A DNA stretch of 64,000 nt from Acidobacteriota bacterium (GTDB lineage: Bacteria; Acidobacteriota; Vicinamibacteria; Vicinamibacterales; UBA2999): the NCBI GenBank assembly GCA_947465645.1, contig CANIBQ010000013.1, forward strand, positions 14,946-78,945, written 5' to 3'. Below the pieces are notes generated by a model. That model saw only the letters and a list, made by a program, of their open reading frames with translations. It had not been told where the DNA came from and searched no databases. Position 1 is the first letter of the stretch. Each line of letters starts with the position of its first letter. A program made the position numbers and the translations under genes. Positions 27,631 to 37,252 of this stretch are shown here, piece by piece.

Positions 27631-28139
27631 CGGTGGCGCTCCTTGACGGCCGCGCGCGTCTCGCGATCGACTTCGCGCATCCTGAGAGTCTCGCGCTTGT
27701 CGTGCGCCTGCTTGCCCTTGGCAAGCGCGATCACCACCTTCACGCGCCCCTTCGTGAAGTACATCTCGAGCGGCACCAGGGTGAGTCCCTTCTCCGCCGT
27801 CTGGCCGACGAGCTTCCGAATCTCGTGCCGGTGGAGCAGCAGCTTGCGCTGGCGCTTCTCCGCGTGCTCGGCATAGCCGCGATGGCTGTAGGGACTGATG
27901 TGGACGTTCATCAACCAGATTTCGCCGTTCTCGACCCGCGCGTAGCTGTCCCGGAGGTTGACGCGCCCCTCTCGAATCGCCTTCACTTCGGTGCCCAGCA
28001 GCGCGACCCCCGCCTCCCACGTGTCGAGCACGTGATAGTCGTGGCGCGCCTTGCGATTCTCGGCGATGACGCGCCTCGCGCCCGCCCGGGCCTCGTCGCG
28101 TGCGGTCTTGTCGGCCACGTGTGATGGTACTACGCGCAA
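27627..28139 (-). CDS. smpB: SsrA-binding protein
   Basis: SmpB binds tmRNA and delivers it to stalled ribosomes for trans-translation. The 170-residue protein has YHVLDTWEAGVALLGTEVKA, HISPYSHRGYAEH and KVVIALAKGKQAHDKRE, all standard, with a basic C-terminal tail (RETRAAVKERHR). ATG 28139 is used; GTG 28118 (VADKTARDE) would also give a normal-length protein. It is in the same direction as the DUF5989/SxtJ genes, and its stop overlaps the SxtJ start. No tmRNA gene was seen nearby. Confidence 0.95.
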   Translation of the reverse strand: MRVVPSHVADKTARDEARAGARRVIAENRKARHDYHVLDTWEAGVALLGTEVKAIREGRVNLRDSYARVENGEIWLMNVHISPYSHRGYAEHAEKRQRKLLLHRHEIRKLVGQTAEKGLTLVPLEMYFTKGRVKVVIALAKGKQAHDKRETLRMREVDRETRAAVKERHR

Positions 28140-28164
28140 CGCGTGGCGCTGTGCGAAAGGCGAC

Positions 28165-29838
28165 GTGACGGACTATTCTTCTGTCGTGACGTTGTCGATT
28201 GCGTTCGCGCAGGTCAATCCAACGGTCGGCGATCTGGCGGGCAACGCCGCGCTCGTCCGAAGCGCGCGAGACCGCGCGGCGGCGATCGGCGCCGACCTCG
28301 TGGTCTTCCCGGAACTTGTCCTCGTCGGGTATCCCCCCGAGGACCTGGTGCTCCGCCCCGCCTTGGTCCGGGCCGCAGCCGACGTGCTGAGAGAGCTCGA
28401 GCGCGAAAGCGCGGCGGCGCGGCGACCGGGCATCATCGTCACGCTGCCATGGCTGTCCGACGGACGCACGTACAACGCGGCGGCCCTCGTCGCCGACGGA
28501 AAGACCGAACTCCGCCTCAAACACGAGCTGCCCAATTACGGGGTGTTCGACGAGAAGCGGATCTTCGCGCCCGGCCCGCTGCCGACGCCGGTGTCGTTTC
28601 GCCACGTCCGCCTGGGACTGCCGATTTGCGAAGACATTTGGTATCCGGACTCCACGAGGCACCTGGCGGACGCAGGCGCCCAGCTGCTGCTCGTGCCGAA
28701 CGGCTCGCCGTTCGAAGTGGACAAGTTCCACCAGCGGCTCGACCTCGCGCGCCGCCGGGTCAACGAGTCCGGGCTGCCCCTCGCGTACGTGAATCAGGTC
28801 GGCGGCCAAGACGAGTTGGTCTTCGATGGCGGGTCGTTCGTCATGAACGCGGACGGATCGCTCGCCCATCTGCTGCCCTTCTGGCGGGAGTCGCTCGTCG
28901 TCTCGACATGGACGTGCGCGGAGGGACGGTATCGCTGCGAAGGCGCGGTCCAATGGACGGAGGAGCCGCGCCTGGCCGCGATGTACAGCGCGATGGTGCT
29001 CGGACTTCGCGACTACGCACGCAAGAACGGCTTTCGCGGCGTCGTCCTTGGACTGTCTGGTGGGATCGATTCCGCGCTCACGGCAGCCGTGGCGGTCGAC
29101 GCGCTTGGAGCGGACCGCGTTCGCGGCGTACGCCTGCCGTCCCGGTTTACGAGCGAGGCGAGCCAGGTTGATGCGGCAGAGTCCGCCGAACGGCTGGGCC
29201 TCCACCTCGACACGCTTTCGATATCTGAAGCCGTCGCGTCACTCGAAGTGACGCTCCAGCCGCAGTTCTCGGGCCGGCCCCGCGACGTCACGGAAGAGAA
29301 CCTGCAGGCGCGCGTGCGGGGCGTGCTGCTGATGGCCCTGTCGAACAAGTTTGGCGAACTGCTCGTGACGACCGGAAACAAATCGGAGATGTCCGTGGGC
29401 TACGCCACGCTGTACGGCGACATGTGCGGCGGCTATTCGGTCTTGAAGGACATCTACAAGACCGAGGTCTACGCCCTGGCTCGGTGGCGCAACGAGCAGA
29501 TGTGCACGGGCGCGCTGGGACCACGCGGGCGCGCGATCCCCGAGTCGTCCATCACGAAGGCGCCCACGGCGGAGCTGAGGCCCAATCAGACAGACCAGGA
29601 CACGTTGCCGCCGTACGAGGTGCTTGATGCGATCCTCAACGGGCTCGTCGAGGAAGAATTGAGCGTCGGTGAGATTGCGGCGCGCGGTTTCGAGCGGGAC
29701 GCCGTCGCCCGCATCCAGCGGCTGCTGTACTCCGCTGAATACAAGCGCCGCCAGGCCCCGCCCGGCGTCAAGATCACTCGCCGCAGCTTTGGCCGCGACC
29801 GGCGCTACCCCGTCACCAACGCCTTCCGCGAGTCGTAA
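28165..29838 (+). CDS. nadE: NAD+ synthase (glutamine-hydrolysing)
   Basis: The 557-residue enzyme makes NAD from deamido-NAD, ATP and glutamine. Residues ~1-260 are a nitrilase-fold glutaminase with FPELVLVGYPPEDL (Glu), LKHELPNYGVFDEKR (Lys) and LPICEDIWYP (Cys). The synthase half has LGLSGGIDSALTAA (PP-loop) and later TGNKSEMSVGYATLYGD. GTG 28165 has an AAGG a few bases upstream; GTG 28186 is the alternative. The gene is divergent from smpB with only 25 bases between starts. Confidence 0.95.
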   Translation: MTDYSSVVTLSIAFAQVNPTVGDLAGNAALVRSARDRAAAIGADLVVFPELVLVGYPPEDLVLRPALVRAAADVLRELERESAAARRPGIIVTLPWLSDGRTYNAAALVADGKTELRLKHELPNYGVFDEKRIFAPGPLPTPVSFRHVRLGLPICEDIWYPDSTRHLADAGAQLLLVPNGSPFEVDKFHQRLDLARRRVNESGLPLAYVNQVGGQDELVFDGGSFVMNADGSLAHLLPFWRESLVVSTWTCAEGRYRCEGAVQWTEEPRLAAMYSAMVLGLRDYARKNGFRGVVLGLSGGIDSALTAAVAVDALGADRVRGVRLPSRFTSEASQVDAAESAERLGLHLDTLSISEAVASLEVTLQPQFSGRPRDVTEENLQARVRGVLLMALSNKFGELLVTTGNKSEMSVGYATLYGDMCGGYSVLKDIYKTEVYALARWRNEQMCTGALGPRGRAIPESSITKAPTAELRPNQTDQDTLPPYEVLDAILNGLVEEELSVGEIAARGFERDAVARIQRLLYSAEYKRRQAPPGVKITRRSFGRDRRYPVTNAFRES

Positions 29839-29848
29839 GTGGCGTAAG

Positions 29849-29862
29849 TGGGGTCAGACCCC
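29849..29862. repeat. GGGGTCAGACCCC palindromic repeat
   Basis: The 14-base element tggggtcagacccc lies 10 bases after the nadE stop, between convergent nadE and pdxA. It is the same unit that appears as an inverted pair at 49624-49669. It could serve as a weak convergent terminator, but there is no T-run. Confidence 0.7.
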
Positions 29863-29898
29863 GGAATCTAGCGACTCAGATTTGCTGACAGGGCGGGA

Positions 29899-30786
29899 CT
29901 AAACGTTCGCAGCGAGTCTGGCTGCGAGAAGCGTCGCCGCGATCATGCTCGACGGGTCGGCTTTTCCCTGCCCCGCGATGTCGAACGCCGTGCCGTGATC
30001 AACGGACGTGCGGATGATCGGCAGGCCCAGCGTGACGTTCACGGCGTGGCCGAACGCCAGCAGTTTCACCGGGATCAGTCCCTGGTCGTGGTAGCAGGCG
30101 ATCACCGCGTCGAACTCGCCACGCACGGCACGGACAAACACCGTATCGCCCGGCAGCGGTCCCACGATGTCGATGCCGCGGGCACGCGCCGCCTCCACCG
30201 CCGGACGCAGCACGCGCTCTTCTTCTTCACCGAGTAAGCCGTTTTCGCCGGCATGCGGGTTGAGCCCGGCGAGCGCCAGCCGCGGCCTGGCGATGCCGAA
30301 CCGCGGCAGCTCGCGGGCGGTGAGGTCGATCATGTCCGCCATCAGTGCGGGCGTCAGCATCGCGGGCACGTCGGCGAGCGGCACGTGCACGGATGCCAGC
30401 ACCACCTTGAGCGGCTCCGACCAGAACATCATCGCCACACGACTGGCTCCCGTGAGATGCGCGAGCAGCTCGGTATGACCTCTCCACGGCAGCCCGGCGC
30501 GTGCAAACCCAAGTTTGTTGACAGGCGCGGTCGCAATCGCCGCCACGGCCCCGGCCTGCGCGTCGGCGACGGCTCGAACAATCGTGTCGTACGCGGCGCG
30601 GCCGGCCTCGGCCGACAGGATGCCTGGCTCGAACCTGAGACCCGATTCCGGCTCATAGATCACCGGATCGCACGCCGCGCGTACCCGGTAATCATCGGCC
30701 GCCTTGCGCGCGATCTCGGGTCCGATCCCGGCGGGATCGCCGACCGTGATCGCGACGCGTGGCCGGTTGGAAGGCACGCCTGTCAC
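29899..30786 (-). CDS. pdxA: 4-hydroxythreonine-4-phosphate dehydrogenase
   Basis: PdxA oxidises 4-phosphohydroxy-L-threonine in pyridoxal phosphate synthesis. The ~295-residue protein begins PRVAITVGDPAGIGPEI, has WRGHTELLAHLTG, the metal-binding CYHDQGLIPVKLLAF and SVDHGTAFDIAGQGKADP. GTG 30786 sets a normal length; the frame further up to 30993 overlaps holB. A tiny frame upstream overlaps this start as GTGA. Family length is usually ~330, so it is slightly short at the N-terminus. Confidence 0.93.
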   Translation of the reverse strand: MTGVPSNRPRVAITVGDPAGIGPEIARKAADDYRVRAACDPVIYEPESGLRFEPGILSAEAGRAAYDTIVRAVADAQAGAVAAIATAPVNKLGFARAGLPWRGHTELLAHLTGASRVAMMFWSEPLKVVLASVHVPLADVPAMLTPALMADMIDLTARELPRFGIARPRLALAGLNPHAGENGLLGEEEERVLRPAVEAARARGIDIVGPLPGDTVFVRAVRGEFDAVIACYHDQGLIPVKLLAFGHAVNVTLGLPIIRTSVDHGTAFDIAGQGKADPSSMIAATLLAARLAANV

Positions 30787-30896
30787 GGAAGACGAGGGCT
30801 CCCGCTCGGAGGGGGGAGTTCGCACACCTCCGACTCGCAGCCAAACCGGCCGCGATTCCTCGCGACCCACGCGTAGATCACGTGCAGCATGACCAT
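30783..30896 (-). CDS. possible 37-residue ORF between holB and pdxA
   Basis: A short frame from ATG 30896 (MVMLHVIYAWVARNRGRFGC...) ends with TGA overlapping the pdxA GTG (GTGA), the same coupling seen at many junctions here. It starts 5 bases after the holB stop. No homology is recognised and coding is uncertain; it may be only a translational bridge that keeps ribosomes near the pdxA start. Confidence 0.25.
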   Translation of the reverse strand: MVMLHVIYAWVARNRGRFGCESEVCELPPPSGSPRLP

Positions 30897-30901
30897 CGCC
30901 C

Positions 30902-31912
30902 TCAGAGCTGCAGGACGAGCCAGTCGGCCACGACTTTGGGGCTCGCGTTTCGATCCAGCGCCGCAAGCGCCCGATCGACCGCCCCGAAGGCACGCATGCT
31001 GCGCTCGCTGTCGAAGGTTGCGGCCAGGCGGCTCAGCGGTGCCTGGAGGTCCGCGTTCGCCAGCGAGCCCGGATCGGCGCGGTTGGCCAGGATGCCGAGG
31101 TCCCTCAACAGCGAGGCCAGCACCCGCAGGCACACGGCCAGCTGATTACGTTCGCTTGCGCCAGAGCTCTTCTTGCCGGTGAGCTCCCGGGCAGACTCGA
31201 TGCGGCGCGCCGGATCGGAGATGCGGGCCGCCTGCTCGAGCAACCGCTGCGCCAGCGTCCGAGCGTCTGTCAGATCGACCGAGCGCGCCTCCAGCGCGCG
31301 CCCGATGCTGCCATCGGCGTCCGCCGCGGCGGCTCTGGCGTCGGCCTCCTCGTACCGGTGGTCCCGCATGAGCGCGGCGGCCACGTCCGCGGGCGTCAAG
31401 ACGCCGAACCGAAGCCGCGGCGTTCTCGATCTGACCGTCGCCAGCAGCGCGTCGGGCAGCGATGAGACCAGGAGAAACACCGATGCCGATGGCGGCTCTT
31501 CGAGCGTCTTCAGCAGCGCGTTCTGCGCAGCATCCACCATCGAGTCGGCTTCGTCGACGATCACGACCCGGCGGCGCCCCTCAAACGGCCGGTACGCGGC
31601 CTTGTCGATCGTCTCGCGCACCTGATCCACCTTGATGGTACCGCTGTCGCCCGGCTCGATCACGATGACGTCGGGATGCACGCCCCGCTCGATGCGTCGG
31701 CACGACGCGCACGCTCCGCACGCATCGATTCCGGATTCCGTGGTCACGGGCGTGAGGCAGTTGAGCGCCTGCGCGACCGCGACGGCCGTGCGGCGCTTGC
31801 CCACGCCCGGAGGTCCGGCGAGCAGCAGCGCCGGGGGCAAGGTCTGGCGCGCGATGGCCTTCGACACCAGCGACACAAGACGACGATGGCCAATGATGGC
31901 TCGGAACGGCAC
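30902..31912 (-). CDS. holB: DNA polymerase III delta' subunit
   Basis: The 336-residue AAA+ protein is part of the clamp loader. It has IIGHRRLVSLV, Walker A GPPGVGKRRT (~residues 34-43), a zinc motif CGACASCRR (~66-74), Walker B VVIVDEADSM and LLKTLEEPPSASVFLLVSS. The sensor region SRTPRLRF follows. A four-Cys zinc module with only part of the usual spacing is visible. The neighbour tmk, commonly upstream, is absent here. C-terminal residues ~210-336 are the collar domain. Confidence 0.92.
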   Translation of the reverse strand: MPFRAIIGHRRLVSLVSKAIARQTLPPALLLAGPPGVGKRRTAVAVAQALNCLTPVTTESGIDACGACASCRRIERGVHPDVIVIEPGDSGTIKVDQVRETIDKAAYRPFEGRRRVVIVDEADSMVDAAQNALLKTLEEPPSASVFLLVSSLPDALLATVRSRTPRLRFGVLTPADVAAALMRDHRYEEADARAAAADADGSIGRALEARSVDLTDARTLAQRLLEQAARISDPARRIESARELTGKKSSGASERNQLAVCLRVLASLLRDLGILANRADPGSLANADLQAPLSRLAATFDSERSMRAFGAVDRALAALDRNASPKVVADWLVLQL

Positions 31913-32144
31913 GGGACGACTGCAACGTTAGTGGAGGGATCGTCCAGAAAGCAACCGAGGACCAGACACCCCGCAGGCCTTTGTGGGCGTTCCCGGACGC
32001 CGCCCGAGGGTTGAAGAGCGCTGCGGGAAAGCGAGAGGCTGCTTCGAACAACCACTGGCGACGCGCGGGCGATCCGTTGTTCAGCCGTCGCAGGGTATGC
32101 GACACTGCCGCCTGGGGCCTCGTAGTGGAGATCAATGATTTGAC

Positions 32145-32981
32145 ATGGTGAACGCGACGATCGACGAAGTCCGCCAGTACTGGAACAGACGGCCCTGCAA
32201 CATCCGCCACTCCCGCGCGCAGGTGGGCACGAGGCAGTATTTCGACGAGGTTGAGGCGCGAAAGTATTTCGTCGAGCCGCACATTCCCCGATTCGCACAG
32301 TTCGAGCGATGGCGGGGCAAGAAGGTGCTCGAGATCGGATGCGGGATCGGCACCGATTCGATCAATTTCGCGCGGCATGGGGCTGACCTGGCGGTCATCG
32401 ACGTCTCCGCCGAGAGCCTCGCGCTGTGCCGGAAGCGCTTCCAGGACTACGGTCTCAGCGCCCGGTTCTATCAGGGCAACGCGGAACATCTCTCTGAAAT
32501 CGTGCCGATCGAGCAGTACGATCTTGTGTACTCGTTTGGCGTGATCCACCATATGCCGGATCCGCGCAAGGTCGTCGGCGAGATCGTGCGGTACATGGGG
32601 CCCGGCACAGAGCTGCGGTTGATGGTGTACAGCAAGTGGTGCTGGAAGACCGCGTGGATTGTGCTCCGTCAGGGCCGGGGACGATTCTGGAAAGCCGCGC
32701 AGCTCATCGCCGAGCATTCCGAAGCACAGACAGGATGCCCGGTCACCTACACCTACTCGGCGAGGGACATCCGTCGAGACCTGCTCCGGGGTTTCGCCAT
32801 CCGCAGCATCACGAAGGATCACATCTTTCCCTACGTGATCGACAAGTACATCAATCACCAGTACGAGCGGGTGTGGTACTTCCGGCTTCTCCCTTCGCGA
32901 CTGTTTCGGGCGCTCGAGCGACTCCTCGGGTGGCACATGCTGATCGTCGCGCAGGCCACGAAGTCCGGCACGGCGATCTAG
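32145..32981 (+). CDS. class I SAM-dependent methyltransferase
   Basis: The 278-residue protein has VRQYWNRRPCNIRHS at the start, motif I KVLEIGCGIGTDSINFA (~63-79) and SFGVIHHMPDPRK, typical of Methyltransf_11/25 proteins. The C-terminal part (TYSARDIRRDLLRGF, WYFRLLPSRLFRALERLLGW) is basic and amphipathic and may associate with membrane. It stands alone on the plus strand between holB and a penicillin-binding protein gene. Substrate unknown. Confidence 0.85.
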   Translation: MVNATIDEVRQYWNRRPCNIRHSRAQVGTRQYFDEVEARKYFVEPHIPRFAQFERWRGKKVLEIGCGIGTDSINFARHGADLAVIDVSAESLALCRKRFQDYGLSARFYQGNAEHLSEIVPIEQYDLVYSFGVIHHMPDPRKVVGEIVRYMGPGTELRLMVYSKWCWKTAWIVLRQGRGRFWKAAQLIAEHSEAQTGCPVTYTYSARDIRRDLLRGFAIRSITKDHIFPYVIDKYINHQYERVWYFRLLPSRLFRALERLLGWHMLIVAQATKSGTAI

Positions 32982-33108
32982 ACACGGCCCTGGCAGGTCT
33001 CCCCTGGGGCTCCCGGCCGAGCAGCGAAAAGCAATGGCGCGTGAAACAGCGATACGAGACGACGGTGACCGATGGTTCAAAAGGGCCACGGCCGCAACTC
33101 TGACGTAC

Positions 33109-33154
33109 GCGGACCGTTAAGGTCCGCGCCGCATCTCCGCGTCCGCGCCGCATC
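33109..33154. repeat. GCGGACC palindrome plus direct repeat
   Basis: GCGGACC (33109-33115) and GGTCCGC (33121-33127) form a hairpin with a 5-base loop. It is followed by two copies of gtccgcgccgcatc (33122-33135 and 33141-33154). The element sits right after the 3' end of the penicillin-binding protein gene. The same hairpin occurs at 48041 and in variant form at 55217. Confidence 0.7.
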
Positions 33155-35549
33155 ATCGCGCGGGAGTGGGGGCGGATTCCGGCGGCACGTTGGGTGCGGC
33201 TTCGCCGCCGCCCTTGGGATTGCCGCGACGGAACAAACGGCCCCAGAATCCGCGCGATGGCGGAGCGGGGCGCGGCTCGGTGACGCGATCGGACGACGTT
33301 GGACGCACCGCCGCCGCCGCTGACGCTTCGACCGGTGCCGCCGCGGCAGCCGCCGCAGTGGGCGTCGGCGCTGGACTTGAGGCCGCCACCGGTGAAGCGG
33401 CCACTCCGGTCGTAACGACGATGCCCTCGTCGCCATATCCGTGGTCGTGCAGCGGACAGTATTCGACCGGCTCTGTACCCCGGACGAAGTAGTCGGTGTA
33501 GACCATGGACTTCACTGACTGGTTGCCGTTCTTGTCGAGCACGAGGACGCCGCTGCAGCCGCCGGTCGCCAGCTTGCCACTCAGGCGGCAGACCGTGGCT
33601 GATGTGACGGTGACAGGCGGGCCGAACCAATCCGGTTTGTCCCCGCGTGTCGCGGCCGCCATGAACCGTCCCCACAGCGGCACCGCAAGTTCCGCGGCGT
33701 ATCCGTTGCCGATGATCGTGCGAGGCTGGTCGTAGCCAACCCAGACGCCGGTGGCGAGATGCGGCGTATAGCCAACAAACCACGCGTCCTTGTAGTCGTT
33801 GGTCGTTCCGGTCTTGCCCGCGGCCGGCAGCGTGAACCCGACGCGTCGTGCCGGCCACGCGGTACCCATGTTTACGACGTCCGCCAGCATCGACGTCATC
33901 AGGAAGGCGGTGGCTTCGCTCACCGCGCGCTCCTGATGAGGGCTTGCGGTAAGGAGCACCTGGCCGTCGGCGGTCTCGACGCGGCGAATCAGCGTCGGCG
34001 ACGGCAGCATCCCCTCGTTGGCGAAGGTTGCATAGGCGGCGGTCAGCGACATCAGCGTGACCTCGCCAGACCCGAGGGCGAGCGAAGGGACGCTCGGCAC
34101 GGTGCCCAGGCCGAGCCGTTCCGCGTAGCGCACCGTCGGCGCAAGCCCGACTTGCTGCAGCATCTGCACGGCCGCGCGGTTGCTCGACATCCGCAGCGCC
34201 GACCGCATCGTCATGGACTCGCTGTCGGAGTGGCCGTCCTCGGGCACCCACGCGCCTTGCAGGGTCGCGATCGGCGTGCTGAGGCCGGTGATGAGGGATG
34301 CCGGCGTGTACCCGCGCTCCAGCGCAGCCGCGTAGATCAGCGGCTTGAAGGCCGACCCGGGCTGCCGTCGCGCCTGGGTGGCGCGATTGAACGGGCTGTC
34401 ATCGAACTTCCGGCCGCCGACCATGGCTCGGACTTCACCCGTGTGAGGATCGAGCGCAACCAGCGCCGCCTGCAGGGGATCCCGGTGGGTGGAGTTGCCT
34501 TTCTTCGCGCGCGTTGCCTGGCGCTTTTCAATCTCGTCGATCGCGCGGAGCACTTCCGATTCGGCGGCCTTCTGCATGTCGAGATCGACGGTCGTATAGA
34601 CCTTCAATCCGCCTTCGTAGACGCGCTCCCATCCAAACCGCTCGACGAGCTGCCGCCGGACCTCTTCCCTGAAATACTGGCCATGGCTGTCCTGGCCTCG
34701 AAGCGTGTCGTGAACGTGGACCTTGCTACGCCGCGCCGCCTCGTAGGCCGCATGGCCGATGACGCCAGAGTCCCGCATCGCCTGCAGCACCGCGTTGCGG
34801 CGCGCGACCGCTCGGTCCATGCTGACGGTCGGCGCGTACGAAGAGGGCGCCTTGACCAGACCGGCCAGCAGCGCCGCGTCGGCAACCGTCAGGTCGGCGG
34901 CGTGTTTGCCGAGGTATCCCAGCGACGCCGCCTCCACACCGTAGAGGCCATCGCCAAAGTAGACCTTGTTCAAATAGAGCTGAAGGATCTGGTTCTTGGT
35001 GAATTCGGTCTCGAGCCGTGCTGCGACGATGATCTCCTTGAGCTTTCGCCGCACGGTTTTCTCACGGGTGAGAAAACTCTGACGGGCAAGCTGCTGGGTG
35101 ATCGTGCTTCCACCTTGCCTGCCCCACCCCTCGAAGAGATTGTTCCACGCGGCACCGGCCACGCGGATCACGTCGACACCACCGTGGTCGAAGAAACGTT
35201 GATCTTCGATCGCAACGAGCGCGTCTACGACGTGCGGTGACACACGCTCGAGCGGCACTTCGATCCGTTGCTCCTTGAAGATCGTGAACGCCTGGCGGTC
35301 GTGCACGTCGAACAGCGTGGTGGCCTGCGACATCGTTCCGACGCCGCGAAGCGCCACGCCGTCCGGTAACCCCGTCACGACGTCATGGGCGAACCACGCG
35401 GCAACGCCCACGACGCTCCACATGAGCACGGTGGCCGTGATCAACGCTCCAACGAACAGTTGGCGATGAGCTCGGATTGCCGAAGCCAGCCGATGTGACA
35501 GGTCCAACTTGAGTCCCACGTGGATGTCGCAACGGCCATGCCACGGCAT
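33153..35549 (-). CDS. class A penicillin-binding protein (PBP1A-like)
   Basis: This bifunctional peptidoglycan synthase has a short cytoplasmic tail, one helix (LFVGALITATVLMWSVVGVAAWF), a GT51 glycosyltransferase with AIEDQRFFDHGGVD, QGGSTITQQLARQ and KLKEIIVAARLE, and a transpeptidase with PGSAFKPLIY (SxxK), SSNRAAV (SxN) and AGKTGTTNDYKDAWF (KTG). The C-terminal ~90 residues are Ala/Pro-rich and basic at the end. ATG 35549 (~798 residues) or GTG 35519 are possible starts; the frame to 35759 would overlap the divergent small secreted protein. Located in the inner membrane facing the periplasm. Confidence 0.92.
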   Translation of the reverse strand: MPWHGRCDIHVGLKLDLSHRLASAIRAHRQLFVGALITATVLMWSVVGVAAWFAHDVVTGLPDGVALRGVGTMSQATTLFDVHDRQAFTIFKEQRIEVPLERVSPHVVDALVAIEDQRFFDHGGVDVIRVAGAAWNNLFEGWGRQGGSTITQQLARQSFLTREKTVRRKLKEIIVAARLETEFTKNQILQLYLNKVYFGDGLYGVEAASLGYLGKHAADLTVADAALLAGLVKAPSSYAPTVSMDRAVARRNAVLQAMRDSGVIGHAAYEAARRSKVHVHDTLRGQDSHGQYFREEVRRQLVERFGWERVYEGGLKVYTTVDLDMQKAAESEVLRAIDEIEKRQATRAKKGNSTHRDPLQAALVALDPHTGEVRAMVGGRKFDDSPFNRATQARRQPGSAFKPLIYAAALERGYTPASLITGLSTPIATLQGAWVPEDGHSDSESMTMRSALRMSSNRAAVQMLQQVGLAPTVRYAERLGLGTVPSVPSLALGSGEVTLMSLTAAYATFANEGMLPSPTLIRRVETADGQVLLTASPHQERAVSEATAFLMTSMLADVVNMGTAWPARRVGFTLPAAGKTGTTNDYKDAWFVGYTPHLATGVWVGYDQPRTIIGNGYAAELAVPLWGRFMAAATRGDKPDWFGPPVTVTSATVCRLSGKLATGGCSGVLVLDKNGNQSVKSMVYTDYFVRGTEPVEYCPLHDHGYGDEGIVVTTGVAASPVAASSPAPTPTAAAAAAAPVEASAAAAVRPTSSDRVTEPRPAPPSRGFWGRLFRRGNPKGGGEAAPNVPPESAPTPAR

Positions 35550-35592
35550 TTGATGGCACCCGGGTTGCTCTCCCGGTGCGTGGGATATGTGA

Positions 35593-35910
35593 ATGTGGCT
35601 CGTTAGGCTACTTATGGTGGCGATGTGGGCACTGGCAGGGCTCGCCGGACATGAAATGTGGTCTCCGGGTGTCAGCGCGGTCCCCGAGAACCGCCAGACC
35701 GAAACCACATCCATATCCATCCCGCTCGTCGAGGACGCTGCGGCCGAGGCGGCACCCACGGCGGATTCCTACATACAGCCCCAATTTGACGTGTACGGTA
35801 ATCAAATTGACGAGGCCGTCGGTGAGTACCGGGTCGATCCACGGGGCGACCTGTACGAACAGCACTCTCCCGACACCGCCATTCTGAAGCTGGGACCTCC
35901 CGGCGCCTGA
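35593..35910 (+). CDS. small secreted protein, unassigned
   Basis: The 105-residue protein has a likely signal peptide (MWLVRLLMVAMWALAGLAG) with cleavage after about residue 29. The mature part is acidic with YIQPQFDVYGNQIDEAVGEY and GDLYEQHSPDTAIL, an aromatic-rich pattern without a named family. The upstream 43 bases hold the divergent PBP start. A competing frame from 35576 lacks a signal peptide. It may be a cell-envelope protein related to the neighbouring PBP, which is inference from position. Confidence 0.6.
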   Translation: MWLVRLLMVAMWALAGLAGHEMWSPGVSAVPENRQTETTSISIPLVEDAAAEAAPTADSYIQPQFDVYGNQIDEAVGEYRVDPRGDLYEQHSPDTAILKLGPPGA

Positions 35911-35973
35911 GCGATCCGGCCCTCCAGACCGACCCGTTAAAGCTCCCGGCGGTTATGCCGATTCCCTCTCCCG

Positions 35974-37224
35974 ATGGCACAACCGAACGCCGACATGCGG
36001 GAAACGTTGTATGTGGCTCGACAGGCCATCCTGGACGCCAGGTGGCAGGTGTTCGGTTACGAGCTGCTCTACCGTGCTGACGGCGGCGCGGCGAACGTGT
36101 CTACGGACCTGGCCGCGGCTCGCGTGATGACCGACGCGGTGCTGAACGTCGGCCTCGATACGTTGACCGGCGGCCGTCCCGCGTTCCTCAACCTGACGCG
36201 CTCACTGCTCGTCAGCGAGGCCTGGAGCGTCCTGTCACCGGCGGCCGTGGTGTTCGAGCTGCATCAGAACATCCGCGTGGACGCCGAGGTGATCGCGATG
36301 TGCGAGCAGCTGCACGACGCCGGATATCAGTTGGCGCTCAGCGACTTCGCACTGGATTCCGACGCCGAAGCGCTGCTGCGCTACGCGAAATTCGTCAAAG
36401 TCGACGTGGTGGCGACGCGCGGCGACGTACAAGCCGCCATCGCCGATTATCTCCAGCCGAGCGGCATCAAGCTGATCGCGGAGAACGTCGAAAGCGGAGC
36501 GGCGTTCGAATCGGCCTGCGCGGCCGGCTACTCGCTATTCCAGGGACATTTCTTCTGCCAGCCGAAGACCTGCAGCGCCGCGCCGGTGCCTGCAAGCCGC
36601 CTGGCGTACGTGCAGTTGCTGTCGGCCCTCAATCGCCCGCGGCTGTCGCTCTCGGAGATCGAGGAGCTGATCAAGCACGACGTGTCACTCAGTTACCGCG
36701 TGCTGCGGTGCATCAACTCCGCAGCCTACGGACTGCGGCGCGAGATTCGCTCGATCAAGGAGGCGCTCGTGCTGCTCGGCGTCGAGCCGATCCGCAGTTG
36801 GGCGTCGGTCTGGGCGGTGGCCGGCCTCAACAGCAGCGGGACGTTCGAGCTTGCGACGACGGCCCTCGTGCGGGCGCGCTGCTGCGAGCTGCTCGGCGAG
36901 CACCTGACCAAGGCGGACGAAGCGCCCGAACTCTTCCTGATTGGCCTCTGCTCTTTGCTGGATGCGATGCTTGGCCGTCCGCTCGAGGAGGCGATCGCGG
37001 ATCTGCCGCTGTCGCCCGCCGCCCGGAGCGCCGTGCTCGGCGAGGACCGTAACACCGCGAGGTGCGTGCTCGACGCCGTCGTGGCGTACGAGAACGGACT
37101 GTGGGATGAAGCCGCCCTGGCGGCGCACGGCGCCGGCGTAACACCCGCCCTGCTGGCCGACGCCTACGCAGGAGCCCTGCGGTGGGCGCGCGAATTCTCC
37201 CGCGTCGTCGCCATGGCGGCCTGA
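35974..37224 (+). CDS. EAL-HDOD signalling protein (YuxH-like)
   Basis: The 416-residue protein has an N-terminal EAL-fold half and a C-terminal HDOD half. The first has ARQAILDARWQVFGYELLYR in place of the catalytic EALLR-type motif, so c-di-GMP hydrolysis is unlikely, and KLIAENVESGAAFESAC, with FQGHFFCQP. The HDOD half shows RLSLSEIEELIKHDVSLSYR and CINSAAYGLRREIRSIKEAL. Proteins of this type act as signalling or scaffold factors rather than enzymes. It lies just upstream of the MarR gene with its own reading direction, and a palindromic operator follows it. Confidence 0.85.
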   Translation: MAQPNADMRETLYVARQAILDARWQVFGYELLYRADGGAANVSTDLAAARVMTDAVLNVGLDTLTGGRPAFLNLTRSLLVSEAWSVLSPAAVVFELHQNIRVDAEVIAMCEQLHDAGYQLALSDFALDSDAEALLRYAKFVKVDVVATRGDVQAAIADYLQPSGIKLIAENVESGAAFESACAAGYSLFQGHFFCQPKTCSAAPVPASRLAYVQLLSALNRPRLSLSEIEELIKHDVSLSYRVLRCINSAAYGLRREIRSIKEALVLLGVEPIRSWASVWAVAGLNSSGTFELATTALVRARCCELLGEHLTKADEAPELFLIGLCSLLDAMLGRPLEEAIADLPLSPAARSAVLGEDRNTARCVLDAVVAYENGLWDEAALAAHGAGVTPALLADAYAGALRWAREFSRVVAMAA

Positions 37225-37252
37225 CGCCCAGCGAATTCCTTCAGCCCGAACT

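Noticed and set aside
27631..29205. Long upstream extension of the SxtJ frame
   Set aside because: It runs antisense through smpB-frame DNA and nadE; GTG 27630 with GTGA overlap explains the gene.
33759..35240. 493-residue plus-strand frame over the penicillin-binding protein
   Set aside because: Antisense, no domain, Arg-rich composition.
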